Source: Megascapheus bottae (lineage: Eukaryota > Chordata > Mammalia > Rodentia > Geomyidae). From it: a DNA stretch of 64,000 nt. This document shows positions 11,975 through 22,956 of this stretch, piece by piece; positions within the stretch are counted from its first letter, which is position 1; each line of letters begins with the position of its first letter. Below the pieces are notes generated by a model. It saw only the letters and a program-made list of their open reading frames with translations. It was not told the DNA's origin and searched no databases. The stretch covers positions 1,067,501 to 1,131,500 of the forward strand of contig JANJXV010000190.1 in NCBI GenBank assembly GCA_024803745.1, written 5' to 3'. The translations under genes and the position numbers were made by a program.

Positions 11975-12246
11975 TCCTTTTCATTCTGTTTTGGGGGGGT
12001 TTTTTTGTTTTTGTTTTTGTTTTTTGCCAGTCCTGGGCCTTGAACTCAGGGCCCCGGCACGGTCCCTGACCTTATTTTTCTCAAGGTCAGCATTCTACCA
12101 CTCGAGCCACTGCTCTGTTTCCTGCGTTTTCTGCGTAGTTAATTGGAGTCTCATGGCCTTTCCTGCCTGGGCTGGCTTTGAACCTCAGTCCTCAACTTCC
12201 AGCCTCCTGAGTAGCTAAGATTATAGGCGAGCCACCAGCGCTCGGC
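11975..12246 (-). mobile_element. B1-headed composite SINE
   Basis: Reverse orientation: T-rich tail (11990-12025), then the GTCCTGGGCCTTGAACTCAGG module, CATTCTACCACTCGAGCC, TTAATTGGAGTCTCATGG, and the CCAGCCTCCTGAGTAGCTAAG head ending near 12246. Confidence 0.85.
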
Positions 12247-13325
12247 AAGACCGTGGTTTCTTAAAACAGGAAACTAAAAGACAATGTCCGGAGCACTGGC
12301 TGCCCCCTGTGGGTGTGAGGCGCTGTTGTTGAGGAGACCAGCAGGCCTTTGCAGGCAGAGAGCCTCTTCCACACACACCCCGTCCCTGGCCGCCTGGGCC
12401 CTGCCATGCTTTTCTCCCAGTCACCCAGGGTGGCCTTGGTCTGGCAGGCACTGCCCAGTGTCCTCTGGAGAAGCCGCTGTGCCCGAGTCATGTCTCCTGA
12501 CTGCTGGTCTGGTTATGATGTGATGGGGTGTCCTGCTTACGTGTAAAATTTCACAACTGTGGAAGCTCAGGTTTCTCCGAGGCTGAGCCTCGCTGTGGAG
12601 CCATTTCCCGAGGGTGGGTCCAGGGAGAGGGAGGCAGCCGCCCACGGAGGCCCAGGTCCAGTGTGGGGGCCGCAGCCCGCGTGGCTTCCTGCGTGGCTTC
12701 CTCGGCACACCGTCCCCTCTGGCTGTGCCACCGCACCCTCTCTTGGCTGGGTGTGCCGTGCCTCCCGGCCTGCCGGCCCCTCTCCAGCCTCCCCTGTCTC
12801 CAGGAGTGAAGAGGCCAACCCAGAGCATCCCCTCTGTCGTGTCCTAAAGCCCACAGCCCAGCGTGTCGGCTCTGCCTTCCAAGCACAGTTATCTGCTCAC
12901 CATTGGTCACCTGCCCTGCCACCACTAGGTCTGCCTGTCCCCCCTTCTCCTTGGCGATGGGGACAGCAGTCTCCAGCTAGTGTCTGACATACCATACTGT
13001 CTCCTCCTGGCCCTGAGAGCACCCAGAAGCTCCATAAAAACCCGAGCCGAGCCATGTCCGTCTTCTTTACAACTGTGGGGCTCCCACCTTGCCGGGGGAC
13101 ACCTGAGGCGCCAGCCCCTGCCTCAGGACCTTGGCATGTGTGGCCTGTGTGGAATCCTCTCTCCTTCCTGTCCGCTCGCTCTCCCTCCATGGCACAGCAC
13201 TCACCCGGCATCCCGTGCTGCTCATCACTGCACACCAGGGCGTGTGCCAGGGCTTCCCCAAGGACCAGCGCACACTCCACCCCTCCCTGGGTGGGGCTGG
13301 TGGGACAGGTTTCTGCTGTGGCTTT
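12247..13325. other. Intergenic, no gene recognised
   Basis: GC-rich unique-looking sequence with many short overlapping frames and no supported gene. Confidence 0.55.
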
Positions 13326-13326
13326 C

Positions 13327-13375
13327 TTCCTCCTCCTCCTCCTCCTCCTCCTCCTCCTCCTCCTCCTCCTCCTCC
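13327..13375. repeat. (CTC)n trinucleotide repeat
   Basis: About 16 copies of TCC/CTC, nearly perfect. Confidence 0.98.
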
Positions 13376-14164
13376 CTGACCTTTTCAGTGGCACACCCTC
13401 ATGAACACACCCTCCGTTCCTCACCAGGGTGCCTGCCCGGGGTGGGGAGGGGAGCCATGGTGGAGTGCCTACCTTATCCCCGCCCTGGGGGCCTCCATGG
13501 TGGACTCCGGAGAGGAAGGGCAGGCCTAGATCAGTTTTAGAGTCATTTCCATGCTGCCCTGTCATTTATTGATCGTACCAGTCACCTATTGCCAGCGTCC
13601 AGTAAGAGACCAGCCCCCTGGTGAGGAGGGTTAGGGATAGGAAGAGGTGGGGGTCCCTGGGGAGGGACCTCATGTCCCCTCCTCAAAATGGCAGCGCCCC
13701 GGCTCTCCAGAAATCCACAGCTCCAGAGTGGTTCCGGCATGTCCCACCAAAGGTCCTCATGCGCAGGAAAACACCCAGCTGGAGACGCATTCTCCCGTCC
13801 CTGAGGAAGCTTCTAGAAGGCTCTGGCTCCCCCCAGCCAACAAGCTTTGTTCAGCCGATCTATAGCGTCACCTACAGAGGCCAGTGGGGGAGTGCTGGAG
13901 TCTGCCCTCCTGCACCTGGGCAGATGCAAGGGGCTCCCCAGAGAGCCAGAGCACAGGGGTGGTGCAATGGCAAGCACTGGGCCTGCCCTCCCTGGGAGCT
14001 GTCCTGGAGTTCAAAAAGAGATGGCGTTCTTCCTCCCCCCCTCCCCTCTTCCCTCCCCAGGGGAAGGGAGTCCTGGGTCTGTAACTGGAGCCAGACCCTG
14101 GTGTTGATGCAGGGTCACACATCCTGATCCTTCAAAGGCCCTGGCTACAGATAAACCAAGAGTC
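13376..14164. other. Intergenic, no gene recognised
   Basis: Unique-looking sequence. 13940-14015 (GGTGCAATGGCAAGCACTGG) is weakly SINE-like but too short to assign. Confidence 0.5.
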
Positions 14165-14251
14165 AGGAGGAGGAGGAGGAAGAGGGGGAGGGGGGGAGGG
14201 GGCGGAGGGGGAGGGGGAAGAGGAGGAGGGGGAGGAGGAGGAGGAGGAGAA
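14165..14251. repeat. GGA/GGGGA purine tract
   Basis: Nearly pure purine run of GGAGGA and GGGGGA units. Confidence 0.95.
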
Positions 14252-14367
14252 AAGAAAATGTAACACAAATTTGGTCCAAATTAACTTAAATTGGCTCCAA
14301 CCAGGGAAAAGTAATAGGAAAATAGAATATAAAGTGCAGAATGATAAAATGAATAGAATAGTAAAAG

Positions 14368-14612
14368 CTTCAGCCAGCAGTAATCCTACCTTCTCAGGAG
14401 GCTGAGATCTGAGGATCTCTGTTCAAAGCCAGCCCAGGCACTAAAGAAAAAGACTGTGAGACTCTTATAGCCAATTAACCATTAGAAAACAGGAAGTGAT
14501 GCTTTGGCTCCAGGCCGAGGGTGGTAGCCTTGAGCTGAGGAGCTCAGGGACAGCGCCCAAGTCCAGAGTTCAAAACCCAGGACCCCCCCCTAAAAAAACC
14601 AACAAAAACAAA
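14368..14612 (+). mobile_element. B1-headed composite SINE
   Basis: The head CAGGAGGCTGAGATCTGAGG is followed by TTCAAAGCCAGCCCAGGCA, GTGAGACTCTTATAGCCAAT, AGGAAGTGATGCTTTGGCTC, GAGCTCAGGGACAGCGCCCA and an A-rich tail (14590-14612). Confidence 0.88.
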
Positions 14613-14928
14613 GCTCCAGGAATGGCTGGTGCTGTGGAAGGTACAGCAGCCATGTCCTCGGCCAGGACAGCGAGGGCAGCAGGGGTGGAGAGTGAGGTGG
14701 AAAGGGCTCCGAGGGCAGAGTCGGGAGGCCAGAGACCTCGACCCCCCAGCAGAACGTGGCAGGCTCCCCTCTGCAGAGACCTCTCCCCAAGGACCCCAGG
14801 TGTCAGAGGCCCCACCAGCCCGGACACATCAGGAGGGGGCCAGGGAACCCTTCCTGCTTCCCCTGGCTTCAGGCAAGGGTGTGGCCCCAGCCCTCCCTCT
14901 GCCTCCGTTTGCACGTGGCTGTTCACAA
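14613..14928. other. Intergenic, no gene recognised
   Basis: GC-rich unique-looking sequence between a SINE and a TG-rich tract. Confidence 0.5.
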
Positions 14929-15118
14929 TATGTGTGTATATGAGTGTGAGAGTGTGTGGGGGGGTGAGAGTGTGAGTGTCCGTGTGTGTGCATGCACGCA
15001 CGCGTGTGTGTAAGTATGCGTGCGAGTGCGTGCGCACGCATGTGTGCGTGCATGTGAGTATGCATGTGTGTGTGCACGTGTGTGTGTGTGTGTGTGAGTG
15101 CGTGTGTGCGCGTGTGAA
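14929..15118. repeat. TG/CG alternating tract
   Basis: About 190 bp of TGTGTG, TGCGTG, CACGCA and GCGCACGCA steps, nearly all alternating purine-pyrimidine, a Z-DNA-prone composition. Confidence 0.9.
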
Positions 15119-15322
15119 ACATCCCGGTCAGGCGTAGAGGGACTGGCCTACTCGTAAATCTAGAATGGCCTCGGAAGACGCCAAGCTCCCGTTTGCAAAT
15201 GCATCACTTCTGGAAAGCGTGGGCAGGTCCAGAGAGCTGGGCTGTGTACCTCCACTTTTCGGGGGAGTCTGGCTCCGTCCCGCCCCTGGGCTTGAGGTTC
15301 AGGGAGGAACAGAAATGACAGG

Positions 15323-15395
15323 GTTGGGGTGTATTTTGTGGTAGAGCATCTGCCCAGCCCTGGGCGGTGGGTTTGATTCCCGGCACTGCCAGGAC
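15323..15395 (+). mobile_element. tRNA-like (ID-type) SINE fragment
   Basis: GTGGTAGAGCATCTGCCCAG followed by GGTTTGATTCCCGGCACTGCC gives A-box and B-box-like tRNA-derived blocks. Left part only. Confidence 0.6.
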
Positions 15396-15514
15396 GGGGG
15401 GCCAGGTCACGGAGCTCCAGGTGTCAGAGGACAAAGCCGCCAGGTGGTCTCCGGGGAAGCCTGTGTTGCTCTCTTGGGGCAGGGGGCTCTGGCAGAACTG
15501 AGGGGCTAGGGGAC

Positions 15515-15690
15515 AGGTCATCCCCTCTCTGTGCCTGTAGTGGACATGGACATACTGTCCCATGGAGCTGGTGACAAGGCGGCTGTCCCCTCTATGCCTG
15601 TAGTGGACAAGGACAGTACTGTCCCGTGGAGCTGGTGACAAGGCGGCCATCCCCTCTCTGCCTGTAGTGGACGTGGAATACTGTCCAGCG
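15515..15690. repeat. 63-64 bp tandem repeat, about 2.6 copies
   Basis: GCCTGTAGTGGAC recurs at 15533, 15596 and 15660, each followed by GACA/TACTGTCC and GGAGCTGGTGACAAGGCGGC (degenerate in the last copy). Confidence 0.92.
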
Positions 15691-17061
15691 GAGCCATGTC
15701 TTGAAAACAGCTGTGCCTGGCTGTCTTGGTCTTCAGTGGAAGGTGCCCAGTCTCCAGTGAGGTGCCCCAGACACTACGCCTTCCGCTGTGTACCCCAATG
15801 CCACACGAGGGCTTGCGGAGGCCAGGAGGACGGCATAAATCTACAGCAGGTGAGAAGGACCGTCCAGCCCGCCTCTGACAGAGGGAGAATTTAATGCGTG
15901 CTGCACTTCCTGATTCTTCACCTAAATAAGAAACATACTGAAAACTAAAACAAAAAAGGCCCCAGCCCTGTCTTTGAAATCTCAATTAAAACCAACACAA
16001 AATGAGAGAGGGCTCAGATCCTCCATTCAGAACCATCTCCCAGGAAGAAAATTGAATAAAAAAAGAAGAAGAAAGAAAAACCAAACAACTTGGAACTTTA
16101 AATTAGAACCACACCCCTGCCTGCAATTCTTCTGCCATTTACTGAAGAATAAATAAATCTCCCCGCGCAGATTGAGATAGGGTGCAGGTACGGCCAGCGG
16201 CCCAGATCATGTTCCCGCGGCTGGGCCTGGCTGGAGGCCAGAGCCTGTGTGGACCCATCCGCCCCTCCACTCCCGCCTCCCAGATCCCAGAGGAAATTCA
16301 ATCCGTATGTTTCTGATTCCTTTGCACTTAACTCATCCAGCCTTGCCCTGGAAGAGCCATTTGATGTTGGGGAGCCCTTGAGGCCTTTCCAACCCTCCCC
16401 CACCGGAACAGGAGTGAACCAGCGCCGGGAGCCCGCAGGCTGCCTGGAGGCCGCCCCCCTCCTGGGCGTCGGCAGCCACCTTTGGGTGGCTCAGGTGCTC
16501 TGGTGAGCGCAGCTCGCGTTCTGTGGGAGCAGACTGCGCAGCTGGGCAGGAAGGCCTGTCTCCCCGAGGAGACTTCCATGGTCTCTTACAAGAGAGCTGG
16601 GGAGGCAGGGAGGAGGCCGATGGCCCCACACAGCAGAGGTGGCCACAGGCCACCCGAGGTAGAAGAGGCTAAGAACCTGTGCCCAAAGTCCCTCTGCCCT
16701 GGGGGAGCCCGGGAGAGGAAGGGGCATTGGGGGAGGGCAGAGGACCCCCAGCCACGCAGGGGGCCGCAGAGGTGACCACCCCACCTCGGGACCCTCCACA
16801 CCATGCGTGAAAGGAAGGGCTCTGGTAGGAGTCTGAGCTCTGCTCTGGGCTGTGCAGCAGATTCCAGGAGACCAAGGGAATGGTCCTCCAAGGCTCACCC
16901 CTAGAGACCACCTACCACACTTGCCTCTTGCCAAGATGCCATCGGGGAGTCCGTAAGTGGACAGATCGGTGGACGGGTCCCCCAGAGCACCCTGGCACCC
17001 TGGCCTCTGCACCTGAGTCTTCCGGGCTTTTTACATTCCACCTACCTCAGGCTGACAGGAG
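15691..17061. other. Intergenic, no gene recognised
   Basis: 15890-16160 is AT-rich and 16060-16085 A-rich; the rest is GC-moderate unique-looking sequence. No exon supported. Confidence 0.55.
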
Positions 17062-18592
17062 AGTGAGGAGGGGAGCCTGGGCTTGAGGTGACAGGCTGGG
17101 CCTGAGGTGAGAGGGCTGGGCCTGAGGTGAGAGGGCTGGGCCTGAGGTGGGGAGGCTGGGCCTGAGGTGGGGAGGCTGGGCCTGAGGTGGGGAGGCTGGG
17201 CCTGAGGTGAGAGGGCTGGGCCTGAGGTGAGAGGGCTGGGCCTGAGGTGAGAGGGCTGGGCCTGAGGTGAGAGGGCTGGACCTGAGGTGGGGAGGCTGGG
17301 CCTGAGGTGAGAGGGCTGGGCCTGAGGTGGGGAGGCTGGGCCTGAGGTGGGGAGGCTGGGCCTGAGGTGAGAGGGCTGGGCCTGAGGTGAGAGGGCTGGG
17401 CCTGAGGTGGGGAGGCTGGGCCTGAGGTGGGGAGGCTGGGCCTGAGGTGGGGAGGCTGGGCCTGAGGTGGGGAGGCTGGGCCTGAGGTGACAGGCTGGGC
17501 CTGAGGTGAGAGGGCTGGGCCTGAGGTGAGAGGGCTGGGCCTGAGGTGGGGAGGCTGGGCCTGAGGTGAGAGGGCTGGGCCTGAGGTGGGGAGGCTGGGC
17601 CTGAGGTGAGAGGGCTGGGCCTGAGGTGGGGAGGCTGGGCCTGAGGTGGGGAGACTGGGCCTGAGGTGGGGAGGCTGGGCCTGAGGTGAGAGGGCTGGGC
17701 CTGAGGTGAGAGGGCTGGGCCTGAGGTGGGGAGGCTGGGCCTGAGGTGAGAGGCTGGACCTGAGGTGGGGAGGCTGGGCCTGAGGTGGGGAGGCTGGGCC
17801 TGACGTGAGAGGGCTGGGCCTGAGGTGGGGAGGCTGGGCCTGACGTGGGGAGGCTGGGCCTGATGTGAGAGGGCTGGGCCTGACGTGGGGAGGCTGGGCC
17901 TGAGGTGAGAGGGCTGGGCCTGAGGTGGGGAGGCTGGGCCTGAGGTGGGGAGGCTGGGCCTGAGGTGGGGAGGCTGGGCCTGAGGTGGGGAGGCTGGGCC
18001 TGAGGTGAGAGGGCTGGGCCTGACGTGAGAGGCTGGGCCTGAGGTGGGGAGGCTGGGCCTGAGGTGGGGAGGCTGGACCTGAGGTGAGAGGGCTGGGCCT
18101 GAGGTGAGAGGGCTGGGCCTGAGGTGGGGAGGCTGGGCCTGAGGTGGGGAGGCTGGGCCTGAGGTGAGAGGGCTGGGCCTGAGGTGAGAGGGCTGGGCCT
18201 GAGGTGGGGAGGCTGGGCCTGAGGTGAGAGGGCTGGGCCTGAGGTGGGGAGGCTGGGCCTGAGGTGAGAGGGCTGGGCCTGACGTGAGAGGCTGGGCCTG
18301 ACGTGAGAGGCTGGGCCTGAGGTGGGGAGGCTGGGCCTGAGGTGAGAGGGCTGGGCTGAGGTGAGAGGGCTGGGCCTGAGGTGGGGAGGCTGGGCCTGAG
18401 GTGAGAGGGCTGGGCCTGAGGTGAGAGGGCTGGGCCTGAGGTGGGGTGGCTGGGCCTGAGGTGGGGAGGCTGGACCTGAGGTGAGAGGGCTGGGCCTGAG
18501 GTGGGGAGGCTGGGCCTGAGGTGGGGAGGCTGGGCCTGAGGTGAGAGGGCTGGACCTGAGGTGAGAGGCTGGGCCTGAGGTGGGGAGCTGGA
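17062..18592. repeat. 20-bp minisatellite, about 76 copies
   Basis: The largest array in the window. Two main unit types alternate irregularly: GAGGTGAGAGGGCTGGGCCT and GAGGTGGGGAGGCTGGGCCT, with rarer GACGTG, GATGTG and CTGGACCT variants and occasional 1-nt deletions that shift the register (e.g. near 17490, 17750, 18030, 18290). Minus-strand frames of 549 and 584 residues (PLTSGPASPPQAQ repeats) result from the absence of stop codons in the unit. Confidence 0.98.
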
Positions 18593-18929
18593 CCTCTCCT
18601 GCACAGGTGAACAGTGCTCCAGCAGGTCACAAGTGAGGGGTCGAGAGATGGGGCACATGTCTTGGATGGGCTGCTGATCAGTTGTCTGCATTTAAAAACA
18701 AGAAAAGAAATCAAGATAAAACAAACATCCATTTTCCTTGAAAAGTTAGAATTCCCACTGCAGAACAGGACTGGGCCCCACGGGTCTGGCGCGCTGTCCA
18801 CCTGTGGCCTTCCTTAGGAGTTTTCTCACACGAGACGCTTGGCTCATCACCCTTCCGGCTCCAGGACACAATGGAATTTGCAGGCCTGGTGGCAAACGAA
18901 GCAGGCAGTGTCCACTGTATTTATACCTT
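18593..18929. other. Intergenic, no gene recognised
   Basis: Unique-looking spacer between a minisatellite and a tetranucleotide tract. Confidence 0.5.
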
Positions 18930-19235
18930 GACAGTCGTCCACCCTCCACCCAGCCATCGTCAGTCGTCTTTCCACTGTCTATCATCCATCATTACCTGTA
19001 TCTAGCTATCTAACATCCTTCTACCTCTGTCATCCATCAATATCTGTATCTGTTTATTCATCTACCATCTTCTGTGTACTCACTTACCCATCATCTAACT
19101 ACCTATTATTTTTCTATCATCTGCCCATCCATCACATATCCATCTATTACCGTATTTCTAGGTATTTATCCATCCATCCATTTATCGTCTGTCATCTACA
19201 TCTGTCTATCATATCTATCATCAATCTATTCAGCT
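18930..19235. repeat. Degenerate ATCT/ATCC tetranucleotide tract
   Basis: Repeated ATCTATC, CATCCATC, TACCATC and CTGTATCT blocks; an old, diverged microsatellite about 300 bp long. Confidence 0.88.
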
Positions 19236-20534
19236 CCATAATACCCATTTTTTCTTTGCCAAGAGGGAGGACCAGGAATATGGCGGGGTGACTTTGTTCA
19301 AAGTACCTGCTGGCACACAGATGATAATATCGTAGTATAACGGCATGTCACACCAGCTATAAACCTGAGAAACGGTTAAGGATCAACCAAATTCCGGCCA
19401 GGTGTGGAAACCACCGTAAGGATATACACACATCTTACCAAAACCAAAAACCAAAAAATAGGAATTTACTGTGCAGCCTGTTACATGAATTCAGTTGAAA
19501 TCAAAAGGAATATTCAAAAATGTTCCACCCCTGACACGGCATGAACACATATGAAATCCGGAGAGCGTCATCCCCCAGGCCGTTCTGCTCATCCTGGCTG
19601 AGTGTCGCCTGTCAGCTGTGTGGCAGGGCCTGTGCCCATGTTAATTACGTCGTTCGCTGTAATTACCTTAATCACCCCCTGACTGTTGTATTTTAAGTGT
19701 TTGCCACGCCGACTTGAGCGGCCACTCACTGCTCCCCACGTGCAGCTCAGCATTGACGTGGAAGTGGGGTGACCGGTAAGGGGAGGGGCATGCTGGGAAG
19801 GAGGCTCACCTGTGTGTCCCCCACGTGTGAGGAGTCAGGCCCAGGTAGTATCAGCCTTGGAAATGCAAAGTACCAAACTGCCAGACGAAACGAATCTGCT
19901 TTTAAAGAACTCCGCACTGTTCATGGGTCATTGGTGAAAGTTCTAACTCCACTTTCCTGTTCGTACACACAGACAGGAAACCACGGGGTTTATACTCTCA
20001 TTTGCTTTGCATTCATTTTGCATTTTTACTTTTCATTAATTTTTTTGCCCTACTGAATTTTACATTTTGATGTAGTCGTGTCAGAATGTTTAGAAAGTAA
20101 TTTTGGCTTTGATATGATGCTAAGACGACTTCTTTTTCCCCCTGACAAACTTGTAAAAAATATTTACCAGCATTTCATTCCTAATGAATGAACATTTTAG
20201 ATAGTGTGCGTTTTACACCTCAGTGTTTGCATATCCAACATGGGTCTGGGCGGAAGATGTGAGGTCAGGGTCTGTGCCACTTTCCCTAACCCTAAACAAT
20301 CCTTCCCACCATTGTTCCCATCCTCCCCTGCTTTGTAATTAACTGAGAGATTCCAAAGGCAGTTGGGACGCATTCTTTAGATTTTGCTTTGTTCCATGGA
20401 CTTTTCTTTTTCACACTTGTTCTGTGATACTTTAATTTCTCCAAATCAGTAATTCACGCTTCACCATCTCACACATCCTTTATAAGTGTTATGATTTCTT
20501 TCTTGGCTATTTGCTCAGATTTGTTGGAATTAAT
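19236..20534. other. Intergenic with homeodomain-motif cluster
   Basis: No gene recognised. 19600-19720 contains TTAATTAC (19641-19648), TAATTACC (19660-19667) and TTAATCACC (19669-19677) within 40 bp, in CpG-retaining sequence, so it may be a conserved enhancer. 19870-20500 is AT-rich, unique-looking sequence. Confidence 0.5.
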
Positions 20535-20772
20535 CTTTTTTTTTTTTGTGGGTCATGGGACTTGAATTCGGCCTGTCCCTGTCCCTGAGCTCTTCAGCTC
20601 AAGACCACGGCCCTATCCTTGAGCCAAGCCCCACTTCCTATTTTACAGAGGTTAATTGGAGATAAGAGTCTCTGGTCCTTTTGTGCCTGGGCTGACTTTG
20701 AACCCTGATCCTCGGATCTCAGCCTCCGGAGTAGCTAGGATGAAACTGTATTAGCCACTGTGCCTGGCTAGT
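20535..20772 (-). mobile_element. B1-headed composite SINE
   Basis: Reverse orientation: T run, GGTCATGGGACTTGAATTCGG, TTAATTGGAGATAAGAGTCT, GGGCTGACTTTGAACCCTGA, CAGCCTCCGGAGTAGCTAGG, end near 20772. A further T-rich run lies at 20786-20828. Confidence 0.88.
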
Positions 20773-20828
20773 ACAGATTGTTTGGTTTTTTTTTTTCTTT
20801 GTTTTTTTGTTTTGTTTTGTTTTGTTTT

Positions 20829-21189
20829 TACATTGGAATCACATTACACCTAAGAGTTGCATTGCATTTAGGAATTAATATTGGGCATATTTACCAGGCA
20901 CCTGGTGTGACTTTCTAATTATTGGAACCAATTATTTAGCTATGCAGAAAACATCTTAAGGGCATTTTCACAGGGGCTCCTAGACTTTTTATTTCTAGGT
21001 AGCTTATGTTTCTTGGGAGTATTGCCTGTGTGACCCTTTTATTTTCTTTATTTTCCACTGGTTAAAGGAAGTGACTAATTTTTTTGTAGGTTTGTCCTAG
21101 TCTTTATCAAAAGCTCATCTATTTCCAGCAAATTATTTCAATCATATTGTTATCAGTTGGCTGTCTGAAGTCTTTCTGCTTTTCCCAGA
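20829..21189. other. Intergenic AT-rich sequence
   Basis: Unique-looking AT-rich DNA with no gene or repeat family recognised. Confidence 0.5.
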
Positions 21190-21850
21190 TGAAAATTGTG
21201 GGTAGGCAAGGAGAAGCTCTGCCAGGGTTGGCAATGCCAGACCCCGGAGCACCTAAGCAATTGTAATCAGAGCTGGTAGCCATAGTGAGTGGCTGCTGGC
21301 AAACCTCCTCATGCTACTGCTTCTGAGGGGGCCTTGGGTGCTGGAACCATTTGTGCAAATGAAAGACTGTGTCTGCACCAATCATAGGAGACCATGCAAA
21401 TGAAGGACTGTGTCTGCACCAATCGCAGGAGACCATGCAAATGAAGGGCTGTGTCTGCACCAATCACAGGCCTTCTGCTGGGGTACCAGGGGAAGGTCTC
21501 CCCCTCTGGCTAGGTGGAAGTGGCTGCAGAACCACCTTGACCTCACTGAGGCTTGTGATGGGGGCGTCTGGGCTGGCTGGGTGTAATGGTTGAGGCTGGA
21601 CCAGGGTCTTGGGCAGCAAGCAGCTATGGTTGCTGTGTGGCTTCCTCAAGGTATCAGGGAGTGTTTGCAGCAGCCAGGCAGGCGGGGGCATCTGTCTGTA
21701 GAACTACTTCCACTCCCAGCCCCTCCTTAAGGAGGACAGAACCTCCCCCACCCGGCCCCGCACAGGCTCAGGGCAGCCTGCAGGACAAAGCAGTTATTGG
21801 CGCAACCCTTTGGACAGTTTCGACAGTCGAGATCCAGGGAGGGGTGTGAT
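21190..21850. other. Possible old LTR-like segment
   Basis: A denser, non-SINE segment whose central tandem repeat carries octamer (ATGCAAAT) and CCAAT-type motifs, the combination common in U3 regions of mammalian endogenous retroviral LTRs. I could not place ends, a TATA box or a target duplication, so the assignment is tentative. No retroviral reading frame is present. Confidence 0.25.
21353..21470. repeat. 41-bp tandem repeat, about 2.9 copies, with octamer and CCAAT motifs
   Basis: TGCAAAT recurs at 21354, 21395 and 21436, exactly 41 bp apart, each followed by GAAGGACTGTGTCTGCACCAATCA-like sequence. Copies two and three carry a perfect POU octamer ATGCAAAT (21394-21401 and 21435-21442); all three carry CACCAATC. 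Confidence 0.93.
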
Positions 21851-22726
21851 TTTCCACTTCACCTGTGTGAGCGGCTTTCATATGGAAAACGAGCTAGGCT
21901 TCTGGTGAGAGTAAAGTTGACAGAAAATAGTCCCAAGGAAGCAGGAAGCCAGGAGAATGTAAGGAGTTGTGATTGACATAAACTAGGGCACTCGCTGGGC
22001 AGAGCCGTAATTATGTGGTCAGGGACACCACGTTGGGGTTTAACGTCAGTGGGCGATGAGTGAGTTCCAGGCCAGCAGGTGAGGAGGTTCAGCAGGCTGG
22101 CATGCCCGAGAGCTTATTACAAGTGGATTTCAAGACCCACTGAGTCAACATCTCTGCTCCAGCAAGAGCCCCAGGTGATCTGCAAGCACGCGAGCCCTTG
22201 AGAAACACTGGTGGTTCCATCGGGTGTGCTTTCCTAAGAGTGGTAGAATGCCAAGGCAGCTAATGACATTGCGTAGAAGATCCCTGGGGTGGAAACGCTT
22301 AATAAAGTCATCATACAGCTGACTGGCATCTCAGAGTCTGGGCTTTCGTGTTAGCTCGTTGCCTCATGATTGCAAAATGGGTGTAGCCTCACCACGGATG
22401 ACTTTCCCATTCTCTTCAGGAAAGAGAGATCGTTTTCTGGGCTCTCCTTCTCCACCCTCACAGCCCCGAGGACTCCCAGTCCACAGCCTGGACCAGGCAG
22501 CAGGGGGCTTTGTTTGGATTTAGTTTTGCCCCTTGATATGCACGTGGAACTTTTACCCTGGAGAGAATAAGGCTGCACAGGACAGCGGTTTGGACATCCC
22601 GGGGCTTTGATGTCCCTTCGTCCTAGAGGCTTGATTAGAAAAGCAGTGATCCCTGCGCACTGTGTGGTGCTGAGCGTGGCCCCAGAGACGGCACTCAGTG
22701 CCAGCCCCGGCGTGGCCTTCACTGCA
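21851..22726. other. Intergenic, no gene recognised
   Basis: Unique-looking sequence; no supported exon. Confidence 0.5.
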
Positions 22727-22956
22727 CACTTTTTATTTGGGTCCTGGGGCTTGACCGCAGGGACCAGGCACTGTCCTTCAGTCCTCCTGCTCAAGGCCAG
22801 CATCCTACCACTTTGAGCCACAACGCCACTTCTGATTTTCTATGGTTAAGTGGAGATAAGAGTTTCATACTTCCTTTTTTTTTTTTTTTTTGGCCTGGGC
22901 TGGCTTTGAACTGTGGTCCTCAAGTCTCAGCCTCCTGAGTAGCTGGGATTCCTGTC
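22727..22956 (-). mobile_element. B1-headed composite SINE
   Basis: Reverse orientation: GTCCTGGGGCTTGACCGCAGG, ATCCTACCACTTTGAGCCAC, TTAAGTGGAGATAAGAGTTT, an internal T run (22876-22893), GGCTGGCTTTGAACTGTGG, CAGCCTCCTGAGTAGCTGGG. Confidence 0.88.

Noticed and set aside
10654..12069. 471-codon plus-strand frame and the 317-340 codon frames over the same repeat
   Set aside because: They come from the 27-bp minisatellite, whose length keeps the frame, and run into a SINE.
17042..18801. 549- and 584-codon proline-rich frames
   Set aside because: They are translations of the 20-bp minisatellite; the unit lacks stops in every minus-strand frame.
20284..20295. CCCTAACCCTAA as an interstitial telomere repeat
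   Set aside because: Only two units; expected by chance in 64 kb.
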